A stretch of DNA of 54,237 bases from CAYRKT01 sp964425005 (GTDB taxonomy: Bacteria > Synergistota > Synergistia > CAYRKT01): the NCBI GenBank assembly GCA_964425005.1, contig CAYRKT010000004.1, positions 1-54,237 on the forward strand, written 5' to 3'. Shown here piece by piece: positions 41,805 to 50,461 of this stretch. Under the pieces are notes generated by a model. The model had not been told where the DNA came from, did not search any database, and saw only the letters and a program-made list of their open reading frames with translations. A program made the position numbers and the translations under genes. Position 1 is the first letter of the stretch. The number at the start of each line of letters is the position of its first letter.

Positions 41805-43367
41805 ATGAACACTTTCCCCAATCATCCCCTTTTTTACCCTCCCGTTTCTTTGATATTGGAAGAATCAAGTTCATCGGATCTTTTTGACGCTTACCTCCTC
41901 GTAGACTACTCCTTCTTTAGAGATTCAAGGAGCCAAAAGAGAACGGGCATCAGGGCTAACTTGAGAGTTGTGGATAACAGGGAGGTTCCCATAGCCTACC
42001 TCGTCATCCCAGAGATGGTTGGGCTAGTGGAGAAAGCCAGTCTGCCCAAGAGCGAACACTTTTTTACCTTTCTTTGGCCCAAAATACTCAATCAGCTTGA
42101 GTGGGAAAGAATAAAGTCTGGACCGTCTGATGATCCAGGATACTCCTGGACCTCCGAATTCTCTAACAATAGAGGACTATTCAGGTACACGATTAAAAAC
42201 CTAGAGGTTGGCATGTGGGCGCTAGAGGGAGAGGAGGGCGGAACGAAGAAGAAGAAGCTCACTAAGAAGCAGGAGGCCGGGGCGATAGTAAAAGAGTTAG
42301 TCAGTGGGAAACTTCAGTACAAAAAACTCGCAGGAATACCTGTAAGCAACAAGCCACCCACTCTTGTTCTAGCACCTGTTTCAGAGAACTGGTCAGACAA
42401 CAAAGGAAATGAGTACAACCTTTCTTTTGTTATTGTTCTGCATATACCAGACATAGAAAGTTTCCGTTTTTATGAGGATAAGCTAACAAAAAACTATTTG
42501 GTAAAAGTCAAAGCAAAAGTTTCTGGCTATTTCTTGACTATAGGCGTTTCTCACACTTCCTCAGAGATATACGCAAACGGGAAGCCTTCTCCTTCAGGTG
42601 AGTTCTCAGGTGTTAAGCCTTTATCGGCCACTAGGCAGAGTAAGTGGGGCCTAACGGTTGGCCTGGTCAACCAGGAGGTGGCTAGCGAGTACCTGGGTCA
42701 GAGGTATGGTGTCCGGACGTTCGTTCCTGAGTCCAAGTACGAGGTGCATGAGGAGGAAGAGGACTTTGCCTGGGAATGCACCGTCGGTCTTACTAGGTGG
42801 GGAAATGCTGTAGCCCAGCAGGAGGCGGGTCCGGAGGCTAGCGAGGTAGAGAAGTACAGATTTGAAGTGGCGGAACTGGTCAAAAGGGTGTTCAGGGAAG
42901 TGAACTCGTACCAAGAGAACCGTGACGCCTTTTCTGAGCGGCTTCTCCTGTGCTTAGGGGTTAAGGGAGAAGGCACGGAGGGGCGTGTTTGGAGTGCTTC
43001 TCCTTTTGTAGATGAAGCTATTTTTGCCTATCAACAGGCTTCTTTTTTGAGCAATCTTAGGGCCGCCCTATCTTCTAGTAAGCAGATAAAGAGTATCCCC
43101 TTCGCCAACTTTTTTGGCAGATTTTTGGAAAACATGATCAATAGGGCTCGTTTTACCTTTGAAACCCTCCAGGCTCCCCCTCTCTCCTCGGCATCGTATA
43201 TTTCCGGTCATTGTCTTTTAAACATCGGAGTTAAATACAGGACTTTTGCCTTGGTGAAGGGGAAAAGATACATCTCCGGAGGGGGATTCTACATAGAGCC
43301 TGAAATACCCGTCTTGCCTCAAGAGGAGACGGTACATGGAGAATACCTTGTCCTTTCTAGATTCTAA
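41805..43367 (+). CDS. Paralogue B of the orphan family
   Basis: 520 residues, subgroup 2 with A. The strand NYLVKVKAKVSGYFL lies near residue 230, and 'GLTVGLVNQEVASEYLGQR' near residue 285 matches A's 'GLAIVNQDNATKYLGER'. The shared block is LLLCLGVK near residue 381, about 139 residues from the end, followed by a long helix and a beta-rich end. A Lys-rich patch (KKKKLTKKQE, near residue 147) interrupts the N-terminal half. No known domain. Leaderless start. Confidence 0.7.
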   Translation: MNTFPNHPLFYPPVSLILEESSSSDLFDAYLLVDYSFFRDSRSQKRTGIRANLRVVDNREVPIAYLVIPEMVGLVEKASLPKSEHFFTFLWPKILNQLEWERIKSGPSDDPGYSWTSEFSNNRGLFRYTIKNLEVGMWALEGEEGGTKKKKLTKKQEAGAIVKELVSGKLQYKKLAGIPVSNKPPTLVLAPVSENWSDNKGNEYNLSFVIVLHIPDIESFRFYEDKLTKNYLVKVKAKVSGYFLTIGVSHTSSEIYANGKPSPSGEFSGVKPLSATRQSKWGLTVGLVNQEVASEYLGQRYGVRTFVPESKYEVHEEEEDFAWECTVGLTRWGNAVAQQEAGPEASEVEKYRFEVAELVKRVFREVNSYQENRDAFSERLLLCLGVKGEGTEGRVWSASPFVDEAIFAYQQASFLSNLRAALSSSKQIKSIPFANFFGRFLENMINRARFTFETLQAPPLSSASYISGHCLLNIGVKYRTFALVKGKRYISGGGFYIEPEIPVLPQEETVHGEYLVLSRF

Positions 43368-43390
43368 TACTAGTGATTTTTGTATGCCTC

Positions 43391-43409
43391 GTGAATGATT
43401 GTCATTCAC
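43391..43409. repeat. Inverted repeat between paralogues B and C
   Basis: GTGAATGA (43391-43398), 3-base loop, TCATTCAC (43402-43409). A T-run (CTTTTTCTC) lies only about 12 bases further on, so it may be a weak terminator for B or an operator. Confidence 0.45.
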
Positions 43410-43483
43410 TATGTGAGCAACTTTTTCTCATTGCGTGGGTTATTGTTATTCGTTCGGGAAAGAAACTGCTTCTTTAAGCGTGG

Positions 43484-43489
43484 TAAAAT
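43484..43489 (+). promoter_or_regulatory. Leaderless -10 element TAAAAT (paralogue C)
   Basis: TAAAAT ends 6 bases before ATG 43496. Confidence 0.62.
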
Positions 43490-43495
43490 GTCCTT

Positions 43496-45283
43496 ATGCC
43501 AGACAAGGTCGTAGGCTTTGGTACCAAGCCAGACATAGTTATCAGCCCCTACTCTTTTGATAAAGAGGTCTTTTTGAAGATAAAGTTCTCTTATAACTAC
43601 CTTAGCTATAAGCCTGTTCTTATTTCTACTATTGATTTTGGGAACCTATTCCTCTTGGTCAGAGATTCCGTTAGCGCTAAGATAAGGGATATTAGTGAGA
43701 GGCACCCTTTGGGTAGAGGAGCTTCTGAAGTTTTGAGTCTGGCTGACACTATTGGCAATCTTGGGAAAGAGGTGCTTGCACCGAAACACTCCTTCGGTAT
43801 AATATCTTTAGACTCTTGGACTAAAGAAGGAAAAGAAAAGCACCAGGTAGTAAAAGAGGTTTCTGATTTCCTCAAGGAAGAGATTTTGCGCTCGGGGCTC
43901 GCTGAGTTCATTAGTAAACGAGCAGAGGAAGACCCAGAGGTTGATAGCTTTTTCCTAAAAAAGAATCCGAAGAAGATATCAAAAGAATTGCTTTTTAAAC
44001 TAGAGGAAAGTGTTAGTGAGGATGGAGGCGAGTGGAGTTTTATTCTATCATGGGCTTTGGATGGAGGAAACTTTTACTACAGACAGGACTTAGAAGACCT
44101 GATTGGGTCTTTGGAGAAAAGTTTTGGTCCTGGAAGTCGCAATCTGGACCTGGAGGCAATGGAAAAGGGGGATGTAGGAGGCTGGTACACTTATAACCCG
44201 TCTGTCACTAAGATTTTAATCGGAGCAGAGACCGTTGTTAAAGAAAAAGGAATAAAAGTATTTTTTGAAGAATTTTATCTTTATTTCCGAGGAGAGTCCT
44301 TCTTCATTGAAATTCCTGCTCGTGTAAGGCTTGTGTTAGCTAGCTACTCAGTTAATTCTGAGGTAAACTTTAGTGGGTATAATCGTAGAAAGAGTGTTGG
44401 ATATGAAGACGGACAAAGAGTGCTTTATGGGTTGGATGAGGGCTCTAAGGTAATCTACTACAACCGCTTCCTCCTCGCATTGCACGACAAAGAAGTAGAC
44501 GTTCGGGTGGAGGCGTACAACCCTGATACTACTGACGAGTATAAGGATATTTTTAAGAAAAGGAAGGAGGAGAATGAAAGCAAACTGCTAGCAGTTGAGC
44601 CTCTATCGGGAAAGAGAGTAGCTAGCAGTTTGATGAGCAAGTTTTCCCTCTGGAAAGACAAGCTTTCTCTAGTTAAAGAAGTATCCGGGAAGTTGTCAGG
44701 GCCAGCTTCTTACTCCTCTGAGTTGTTGAAAAACATTATTCTCTTATCTCCCCACCTCTCTGTATTTAGGGCGTTGGAAGAGAAAAGGGGCCCTGGAGTC
44801 TGTCTAAATGGGAAGAGGGTGGATATTTTAGACGATTCAGAAACGGTAGCTTTTAACAACATAGAGTTTATTGGGCTTCTTAAGAGATTATACGGAAAGG
44901 GTAATCCTCGTGTGCCGAAGGGAGGCTCGTTGTACAACGTTCTTGTAATCTCTAAAGAAGCTATTGAAGATATCATAAGAGATACTATCACTATTGAAGA
45001 CATCTTCTCTAGGGACTCTAGAGCATTCTTGACACTTGAGAGGAGCCCGTTTTCCAAAGAGAGAAGGAGCTATGAAAATATAAAACTTTTTCTCTACATG
45101 ACAAAAAATCCGGTGGTGCTTATTGGCGATAATATGGAACTTTTGGATGGAAGCACGGGCACCAGGCTCTCCTTTTTGAAGGACGGCAAACCTTTCTACC
45201 GATACGACTTCGGTAAAGGGGCGAGGTCTGTTATCTTGGGTAAGTTGTTGTCGTTTTACAAGGAGATTGAGTGGGGTAAGTAA
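43496..45283 (+). CDS. Paralogue C of the orphan family (subgroup 1)
   Basis: 595 residues. Subgroup 1 signatures: N-terminal KPDIVISPYSF (residues 11-21), middle FFIEIPARVRLV near residue 271, and GVCLNGKRVDIL near residue 435, about 160 residues from the end, then 'ISKEAIEDIIRDTITIEDIF'. D and E have the same three blocks at nearly the same positions. Acidic/Lys-rich, no known domain, no signal peptide. Codons are A/T-richer than those of the tail genes. It is convergent with D; the 235 bases between them hold no gene I can see. Confidence 0.72.
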   Translation: MPDKVVGFGTKPDIVISPYSFDKEVFLKIKFSYNYLSYKPVLISTIDFGNLFLLVRDSVSAKIRDISERHPLGRGASEVLSLADTIGNLGKEVLAPKHSFGIISLDSWTKEGKEKHQVVKEVSDFLKEEILRSGLAEFISKRAEEDPEVDSFFLKKNPKKISKELLFKLEESVSEDGGEWSFILSWALDGGNFYYRQDLEDLIGSLEKSFGPGSRNLDLEAMEKGDVGGWYTYNPSVTKILIGAETVVKEKGIKVFFEEFYLYFRGESFFIEIPARVRLVLASYSVNSEVNFSGYNRRKSVGYEDGQRVLYGLDEGSKVIYYNRFLLALHDKEVDVRVEAYNPDTTDEYKDIFKKRKEENESKLLAVEPLSGKRVASSLMSKFSLWKDKLSLVKEVSGKLSGPASYSSELLKNIILLSPHLSVFRALEEKRGPGVCLNGKRVDILDDSETVAFNNIEFIGLLKRLYGKGNPRVPKGGSLYNVLVISKEAIEDIIRDTITIEDIFSRDSRAFLTLERSPFSKERRSYENIKLFLYMTKNPVVLIGDNMELLDGSTGTRLSFLKDGKPFYRYDFGKGARSVILGKLLSFYKEIEWGK

Positions 45284-45518
45284 GGGGAAGAGATCACATT
45301 GTGAATGTCAAAACTGCTCAGGTCTGGCCTAATCAAGAGAGAGAACTCTGGGCCTATCGGCCTTCCCCACCGTAAAACACTTTTCCTCTTAACCCTGCCA
45401 ACCTCTCTTCGCTGATAGCCACGATTACATATTACTATACCTGTCCTTACTTCTTGCCATTACCTTACTCTCTCCAACTTCCTGTTTAACCTGCCCTTTT
45501 CCTCTATAAACCTCCTTT

Positions 45519-47246
45519 TCAACCTGTTTTCATATAGTACCTTATACCTGAATCTATTCTATCCGATTCTGAAAAGGTTTTTTCATAAATCTTATCTCCG
45601 TTGTTTAATTTAATAACTACTACTACTGCCGAGTTTGGGCTTTCTTTTACAAATCTTCCTCCCAATAGTATCTTCTTGCCTTTGTTCATTGACACAACAA
45701 CTCTCAGTTCCCTCGCATCGCTATGATATGTAGTAATCTCATATATCAGCTTTGAAGAAGAGAATACCTCTTCCGTGATATCCTCAGCCACTATAGCCTC
45801 TAAAGTCCATTTGGTCAGCACACGGGCCAGCTCCTCTGGCACAACCTCTTCCTTTCCGCCTTTCACCACTCTTTTATCAAAATCTCTCAAAAGCCTTAGG
45901 TTGTGAAGCGCTAGCCCGATCCCCGTAATCACCTCAAACTCCTTACCCCCTATGCAGACTGTTGGTTTTTCCTCATCCTTACTTTTGTATTCCGATAGTC
46001 TGCTCCATGGCAGTTCCTTTACAAACAGGTATAATCTCTCTTTTATGTCCTTAATATCTGTACCGTCCGGGTATAATAACCTTATTATTTCCTCGTTTTC
46101 TTTGTTCTCAGACCATGATTTAAGAAAGGCATCCAACTCAGCTAAAGTTCTTTCATTGTTCGGCTTCCATGCGCCCTCACTTTTCCATTCTTTAATGGCA
46201 GATTCCACCTTGACCCCAGAACTTTCGTTGAACATTAGTAGTTCAAAATATTCTATGTAATTGCAACTAACACGCTCTTGAACTGCTATATCCCTCTTCT
46301 CCCTACCTCTTATCAACGAACTTTGTAGCTTTTTAATACACTCCGTTGCAATGTCCTTAGAATGGCCTCCCAAATGCACAAACAAGATAGAAGCTGGTAT
46401 CTCTATAACAAAAGCTTCTCCTAGGCCCTCCTTCTCTACCTCTATAAGCCTCACCTCTTTTCCCTTTTTTCCGATCTCTGTTTTAGCAACTACCATAACA
46501 AATGGAATTGGGTCGCTATATACCATTATCTGCTGATAGTTGCCCAATCTTCCTAATTCCTCCACTTTCCTCTTTACATACTCTCTCTTCAAACGAATTT
46601 CGGTCTTATCTTCATCTACACGCCTAGAGTAATTACTGAGCAAGCTCAAGGAGAACAGAGCCTCGTCCCCGCCTTTTTTCACATCTATTGTGTCTATCTT
46701 CCCAAACCTTATGCTCTCTTCTTGACCTGTAAGGTTACGCCCCTCTGGACCACTTGCCTTTGCTTGGTAAAGATATCCCCAAGCCCCCTTTTCTATTAAA
46801 TCTTTGTAAACCTTCTCGGCAAATCTTCTAAGAGAATCTCTCATCTTACCTTTGTCAGCGCTTCCGTGTTCGTACTCCTCGCTGTGTCTGTATATTTCAA
46901 CTACATAGCTATCATAGGCATCGCCTGCCCGGAGTTCGTGAAACTTTTCCAAGAGTAGTTCTTTTTCCTTGACCCAAGAGTTTATAAGCTTAGCCCAGTC
47001 CTTCAAACCGTACTTATCATTCAAAGAATCCATTATCCTTCGTGCTTCCCTCATGGAACTCTTGAATACATCCACCAGGCTCATCTTAACAACCATTGGG
47101 TAATAGTCAACAGAACTGGTTCTAGTTGTGATAAGTTCCTCACCATGTATCCACAGCCTGACGACAACATCGTTGCCAAATTCGTGTGGTAGCAGAACAA
47201 TGTCCGGCTTTCTGATAAACTCTTCGCTTTTACTCATCTTTTCCAT
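45519..47246 (-). CDS. Paralogue D of the orphan family (subgroup 1)
   Basis: 575 residues. KPDIVLLPHEF at residues 13-23, AFVIEIPASILFV near 283, TVCIGGKEFEVI near 430, then the helix 'LTKWTLEAIVAEDI' and the end IRYYMKTG. Its reading frame is exactly as long (1728 bases) as the E frame with its internal stop. On the minus strand, next to E in the same direction, so D and E look like a tandem duplicate pair. No known domain. Start chosen at the first ATG; a second Met lies three codons on. Confidence 0.72.
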   Translation of the reverse strand: MEKMSKSEEFIRKPDIVLLPHEFGNDVVVRLWIHGEELITTRTSSVDYYPMVVKMSLVDVFKSSMREARRIMDSLNDKYGLKDWAKLINSWVKEKELLLEKFHELRAGDAYDSYVVEIYRHSEEYEHGSADKGKMRDSLRRFAEKVYKDLIEKGAWGYLYQAKASGPEGRNLTGQEESIRFGKIDTIDVKKGGDEALFSLSLLSNYSRRVDEDKTEIRLKREYVKRKVEELGRLGNYQQIMVYSDPIPFVMVVAKTEIGKKGKEVRLIEVEKEGLGEAFVIEIPASILFVHLGGHSKDIATECIKKLQSSLIRGREKRDIAVQERVSCNYIEYFELLMFNESSGVKVESAIKEWKSEGAWKPNNERTLAELDAFLKSWSENKENEEIIRLLYPDGTDIKDIKERLYLFVKELPWSRLSEYKSKDEEKPTVCIGGKEFEVITGIGLALHNLRLLRDFDKRVVKGGKEEVVPEELARVLTKWTLEAIVAEDITEEVFSSSKLIYEITTYHSDARELRVVVSMNKGKKILLGGRFVKESPNSAVVVVIKLNNGDKIYEKTFSESDRIDSGIRYYMKTG

Positions 47247-47325
47247 ATACTACTCTACTCTACCATACCAGTATGAGGATCGTCCGAAATACAGCCTGTC
47301 TTATCCTACCCTATCCTTCTATCGC

Positions 47326-49053
47326 CTATCGTGAAGGGGTTGCAATAAATATCACTTGAAGTCTGAGAACCCCTGGCGGCGGCAGTTCTGTTTTGTATAC
47401 CTCAGTTCCGTCAAGACTTATGAGGCGTATTTCTATCTTTTCCTTTTGTGGCTCAGTATAGTACACCTCTTTCCCATCAAAAACGCTGGCCGTCTTAGCT
47501 AGCTCGCAAGTTGGGCTCAAAGTGTCTTTCCCTGGGTCGTAGCCGCTGAACAGAAATCTAGCACCGAGGAATAGCTTCTCGCTCAAGATATTTTCGGTAG
47601 CCACCGCCTTAGCTAACTCCTTTGAAGCAAAAACGGCCATGTAATCTAGGCTCCCCTTCCGGTCCTTAGGAAAACCCCTGACGGCCTCCTGCATTTGCCT
47701 TAGAGTTTCTAGCTTTTCAATAAAAACCATCTCCTCTCCAAAGATTTCTATTCTCCTATTATTAAGACACAAAGAGATATCGCTTGTTTCTTTAGGCAAA
47801 ATACCGAATACTGAAGCCGGGGAATGGGTTATCATGTCCATAATCCTTTGAACCATCCTTTCTTCATCCATATCAGGTAAAAACTGCTTTATCACCGTTC
47901 CTTTGTTCTTGTTGTTATACCAGCCAGACAAGTACCTCTTCATAGTCTTCACGGAGTAGGACTCCAGCAGGTTCTTTTCCCACCAGAGCTTTTCCCCAGC
48001 TTCCTCTATAGATGGCTTTAAGCCGATAGTCTTGTTGTATGTAAGGAGGACAAACGCTTCCTTATACTCTGCCCTGGCCTGCTCTGTATAGCTACCTCTT
48101 CCCTTTCCTTTGGAAAAGTATCTCTCCTCGCCAACGAAACCAACGCTACCACCGGAGCGCACGCTGGTTACGAGAAGGCGAGCGGGTATTTCTATGACAT
48201 AGAACCCTCCAAGAGGGTCAATGTTGTGAGGAATAAACCTTACCTCTGGCTTCCTCTCCCTTGCCTCGGTTTTGAATACAAACTCTGCACTCATGTCCAG
48301 ATCATAGGTTATGGTGTGCAAGACTGAAGGGCCTAGGGCTCTTATAGCATCGGACAGGTGCCTCGCCTTCCAGAAAACCTCCTCTGCTGGTTTTGTTGCC
48401 TTCCTCCTCTCTCCAGGGGAAAGGCTAACCCCTAGGACATATTCCCCTCCGTCGTCAAACTGGTACTTTCGGTTTATTAGCGGTTTTATTACAACCTCGT
48501 CTTCCTCTATTTGCCATCTCTTGTCTATCATGATAGGAGTTTTTAGCCCGTGCCTCTTGTCTCCATTCAAAAAGAATGACTAGACACCGTCCTTTTCTAC
48601 TTCCTCCTGTATCTGCTTCAGCTTTCCCTCAAAGTATTTTGAAACTTTCTCTTTTACAGCCTCCTCGCTACTACCATCCAACCCTTCTTCGTGGGGGCCA
48701 AGCTTTCCCACCTTTATTCCATACTTTGAGAACGGCTTTTCATTTTTCTCTAGCTCCCCCTTAAGGCCCTTGAGCCAGTTTTTAGAATGTGAAGCGGTTT
48801 CCTTGAGGCTATATTTTTCCTCTATGCTCCTAAACCCGTCTAAAGCGTGTTCTATGGCTTTTGCTATCAGGTTGTCCAGGGACACTTCTGCTTCTGCATG
48901 GATAGAAATGACGTTTCCACGTTTCTGGTAGCCAGGATAAACCTTTATAACGATGGAGGACTCGCTATCCAACCTTTGGGGAAAGATGGATATATCTGGC
49001 TTTAGCCAGTCTTTGTTTCTTGCAATGCGGCTCTTTACAGACTGATGGTCCAT
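47326..49053 (-). pseudogene. Paralogue E (subgroup 1), interrupted by one in-frame TAG
   Basis: One frame of 575 codons with a single internal TAG at 48580-48582 (codon 158). Both parts carry family blocks in the right order: KPDISIFP near residue 18 before the stop; FYVIEIPARLLV near 287, SLCLNNRRIEIF near 429 and the usual C-terminal helix and strands after it. There is no frameshift. The downstream part could restart only at a TTG (48570) without an RBS. TAG is used as a normal stop by many genes here, so this is a nonsense mutation, a sequencing error or a readthrough site. The 157-residue upstream part may still be made. Confidence 0.75.
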
Positions 49054-49127
49054 AGATTTCAGGTTCTATTATATATCCTCCTCCTGTGCGCTAACTACTA
49101 AATTAGGGTGCAAGCACGGACCATGAC

Positions 49128-49156
49128 TTGACAAGTCAAGGGTCTTGTGATAGGGT
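49128..49156 (+). promoter_or_regulatory. TTGACAAGTCAA promoter of the zinc-finger gene
   Basis: TTGACA (49128-49133), 17-base spacer, TAGGGT (49151-49156). Almost identical to the promoter at 5179. Confidence 0.75.
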
Positions 49157-49175
49157 AAAGGTGGAGGTGGTAGAG

Positions 49176-49742
49176 GTGAAAGAGGATCGCTGGAGGAGGA
49201 TTTGGTGGGAGAAGGCTCTTGAAAGCGAGAAGACGCTTGTCTCTAGGATCGTTGACCTTTGGAGCCGGGAGCGCTACGATATGGCGCTCTCTCTAGCCAA
49301 GGGACTTGGGGTAGAAGAAGACGTGGACAAGTGGCCCGTCCTCAAGAACCCGGACCCCAGCCTCGGTAAACCCAAGGTTGGGCGCTGGGAGGAGTGTTTT
49401 CAATGCGAAGGGACTGGTGGGTATCTTCCCGAATGGGCGTCCCAGGCGGCTTGGTGGGACCCTCCTGAGGACCCTTATAGCTTCTTTGAGCCTTGTGTTG
49501 TCTGTGACGGCACCGGGAAGGTTTGGGAGCCTCAACCTGCCTGTGCTGAGATGAACGAGGACATCTATGAGAGTTTAGTCTACGGCCCTTGGACAGGTGA
49601 GGCGGATAGAGAGTGGGTTGCTTCTTACAGGGGCTACAGACAGGCCGGGCTTTCTCCTGAAGAAGCAAAGCAACTGGCTTGGGAAAATATGTACGATCAG
49701 ATTAGGAAGGACTTCCCTCCCGATAAACCCCTTCCCTTCTGA
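49176..49742 (+). CDS. Protein with DnaJ-type CxxCxGxG zinc finger, no J domain
   Basis: 188 residues from GTG 49176, chosen because GGAGGTG ends about 7-8 bases upstream and earlier in-frame codons fall within the promoter. Two CxxCxGxG repeats, C74-F-Q-C77-E-G-T-G and C107-V-V-C110-D-G-T-G, form a single DnaJ-like zinc finger; the HPD-bearing J domain is absent. The N-terminal 60 residues are charged and helical, with a Trp-rich WRRIWWEKA. Such stand-alone fingers occur in phage proteins of unknown role. It is a single-gene unit with promoter and terminator. Confidence 0.78.
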   Translation: MKEDRWRRIWWEKALESEKTLVSRIVDLWSRERYDMALSLAKGLGVEEDVDKWPVLKNPDPSLGKPKVGRWEECFQCEGTGGYLPEWASQAAWWDPPEDPYSFFEPCVVCDGTGKVWEPQPACAEMNEDIYESLVYGPWTGEADREWVASYRGYRQAGLSPEEAKQLAWENMYDQIRKDFPPDKPLPF

Positions 49743-49761
49743 TCTGAGTACTGGTTTCCTG

Positions 49762-49784
49762 AAAGGCCCAGGAGCGGGCCTTTT
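49762..49784 (+). terminator. Rho-independent terminator
   Basis: AAAGGCCC (49762-49769), 6-base loop, GGGCCTTTT (49776-49784), then CCTCTTT. Confidence 0.85.
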
Positions 49785-49799
49785 CCTCTTTCTCCCGTA

Positions 49800-49829
49800 T
49801 TGACCAGATAGGTAGCCTCGGGGTAGACT
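49800..49829 (+). promoter_or_regulatory. Promoter of the dNMP kinase
   Basis: TTGACC (49800-49805), 18-base spacer, TAGACT (49824-49829), 9 bases before ATG 49839. Confidence 0.55.
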
Positions 49830-49838
49830 TCTACATGT

Positions 49839-50405
49839 ATGGAGCGTAAGGACGGCCTACCCCTCCTCATAGGAGTTTCTGGGCGCTCTGGTTCCGGGAA
49901 AGATAGGTTCTTTTCTACCATCCTGGCCCCTCTTGGGTATACTCGGCTTTCGCTTGCTGATGGGGTTAGGGTTTTATCTGCTATTCTCCTCTCAGAACAC
50001 TTTAGGAACATTGACGGTAGGCTTGATCTGGAAAAGCTTCTTCGTTCTTTCCCTTCTATATACTCCATGCTCTTTGTTATGGAGAAGAGTCCTTTCTCTA
50101 GGATTTTGCAACAACACGTTGGTACGGACCTTGGAAGGGCCTATGATGAGGATTACTGGATAAAGACCGTTTCCCCTCTAGTTGAGGAGAGGTTGCGTCT
50201 TGGCATCCGGGTAGCGATTACCGATGTCAGGTTCCCAAACGAGGCTGAGTGGGTAAAGTCCCTAGGGGGAATGGTGGTGATGGTGGTTGGTAATGGAAGA
50301 TATAAGGAGGGCCAGATGGAAGCCAAGCACCCTTCGGAATATGAGGTGGATAATGTCCCTTACGACATTACCGATGAAGACTTTGTACGCTTGTTCTTGA
50401 TGTAG
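49839..50405 (+). CDS. Deoxynucleoside monophosphate kinase, T4 gp1-like
   Basis: 188 residues. P-loop G12-VSGRSGSGKD at residues 12-22, and 'AITDVRFPNEAEWVKSLGG' near residue 125, the hallmark of phage dNMP kinases, which phosphorylate dNMPs to dNDPs from ATP. 'ILQQHVGTDLGRAYDEDYW' in the middle is also family-typical (the 'lQ..GTe..R...d..W' lid region). Together with the class II reductase it feeds the dNTP pool. It stands alone between the zinc-finger gene and paralogue H. Confidence 0.88.
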   Translation: MERKDGLPLLIGVSGRSGSGKDRFFSTILAPLGYTRLSLADGVRVLSAILLSEHFRNIDGRLDLEKLLRSFPSIYSMLFVMEKSPFSRILQQHVGTDLGRAYDEDYWIKTVSPLVEERLRLGIRVAITDVRFPNEAEWVKSLGGMVVMVVGNGRYKEGQMEAKHPSEYEVDNVPYDITDEDFVRLFLM

Positions 50406-50448
50406 TAGATATATTTCGGAATTGCGTCTGATAAATAGCCCGATGTTG

Positions 50449-50454
50449 TAAAAT
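50449..50454 (+). promoter_or_regulatory. Leaderless -10 element TAAAAT (paralogue H)
   Basis: TAAAAT ends 7 bases before ATG 50462. Confidence 0.6.
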
Positions 50455-50461
50455 ATGGATT

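Noticed and set aside
45284..45518. Small gene between convergent paralogues C and D
   Set aside because: Only frames of a dozen codons on either strand, no start signals and no similarity to the paralogues noticed.
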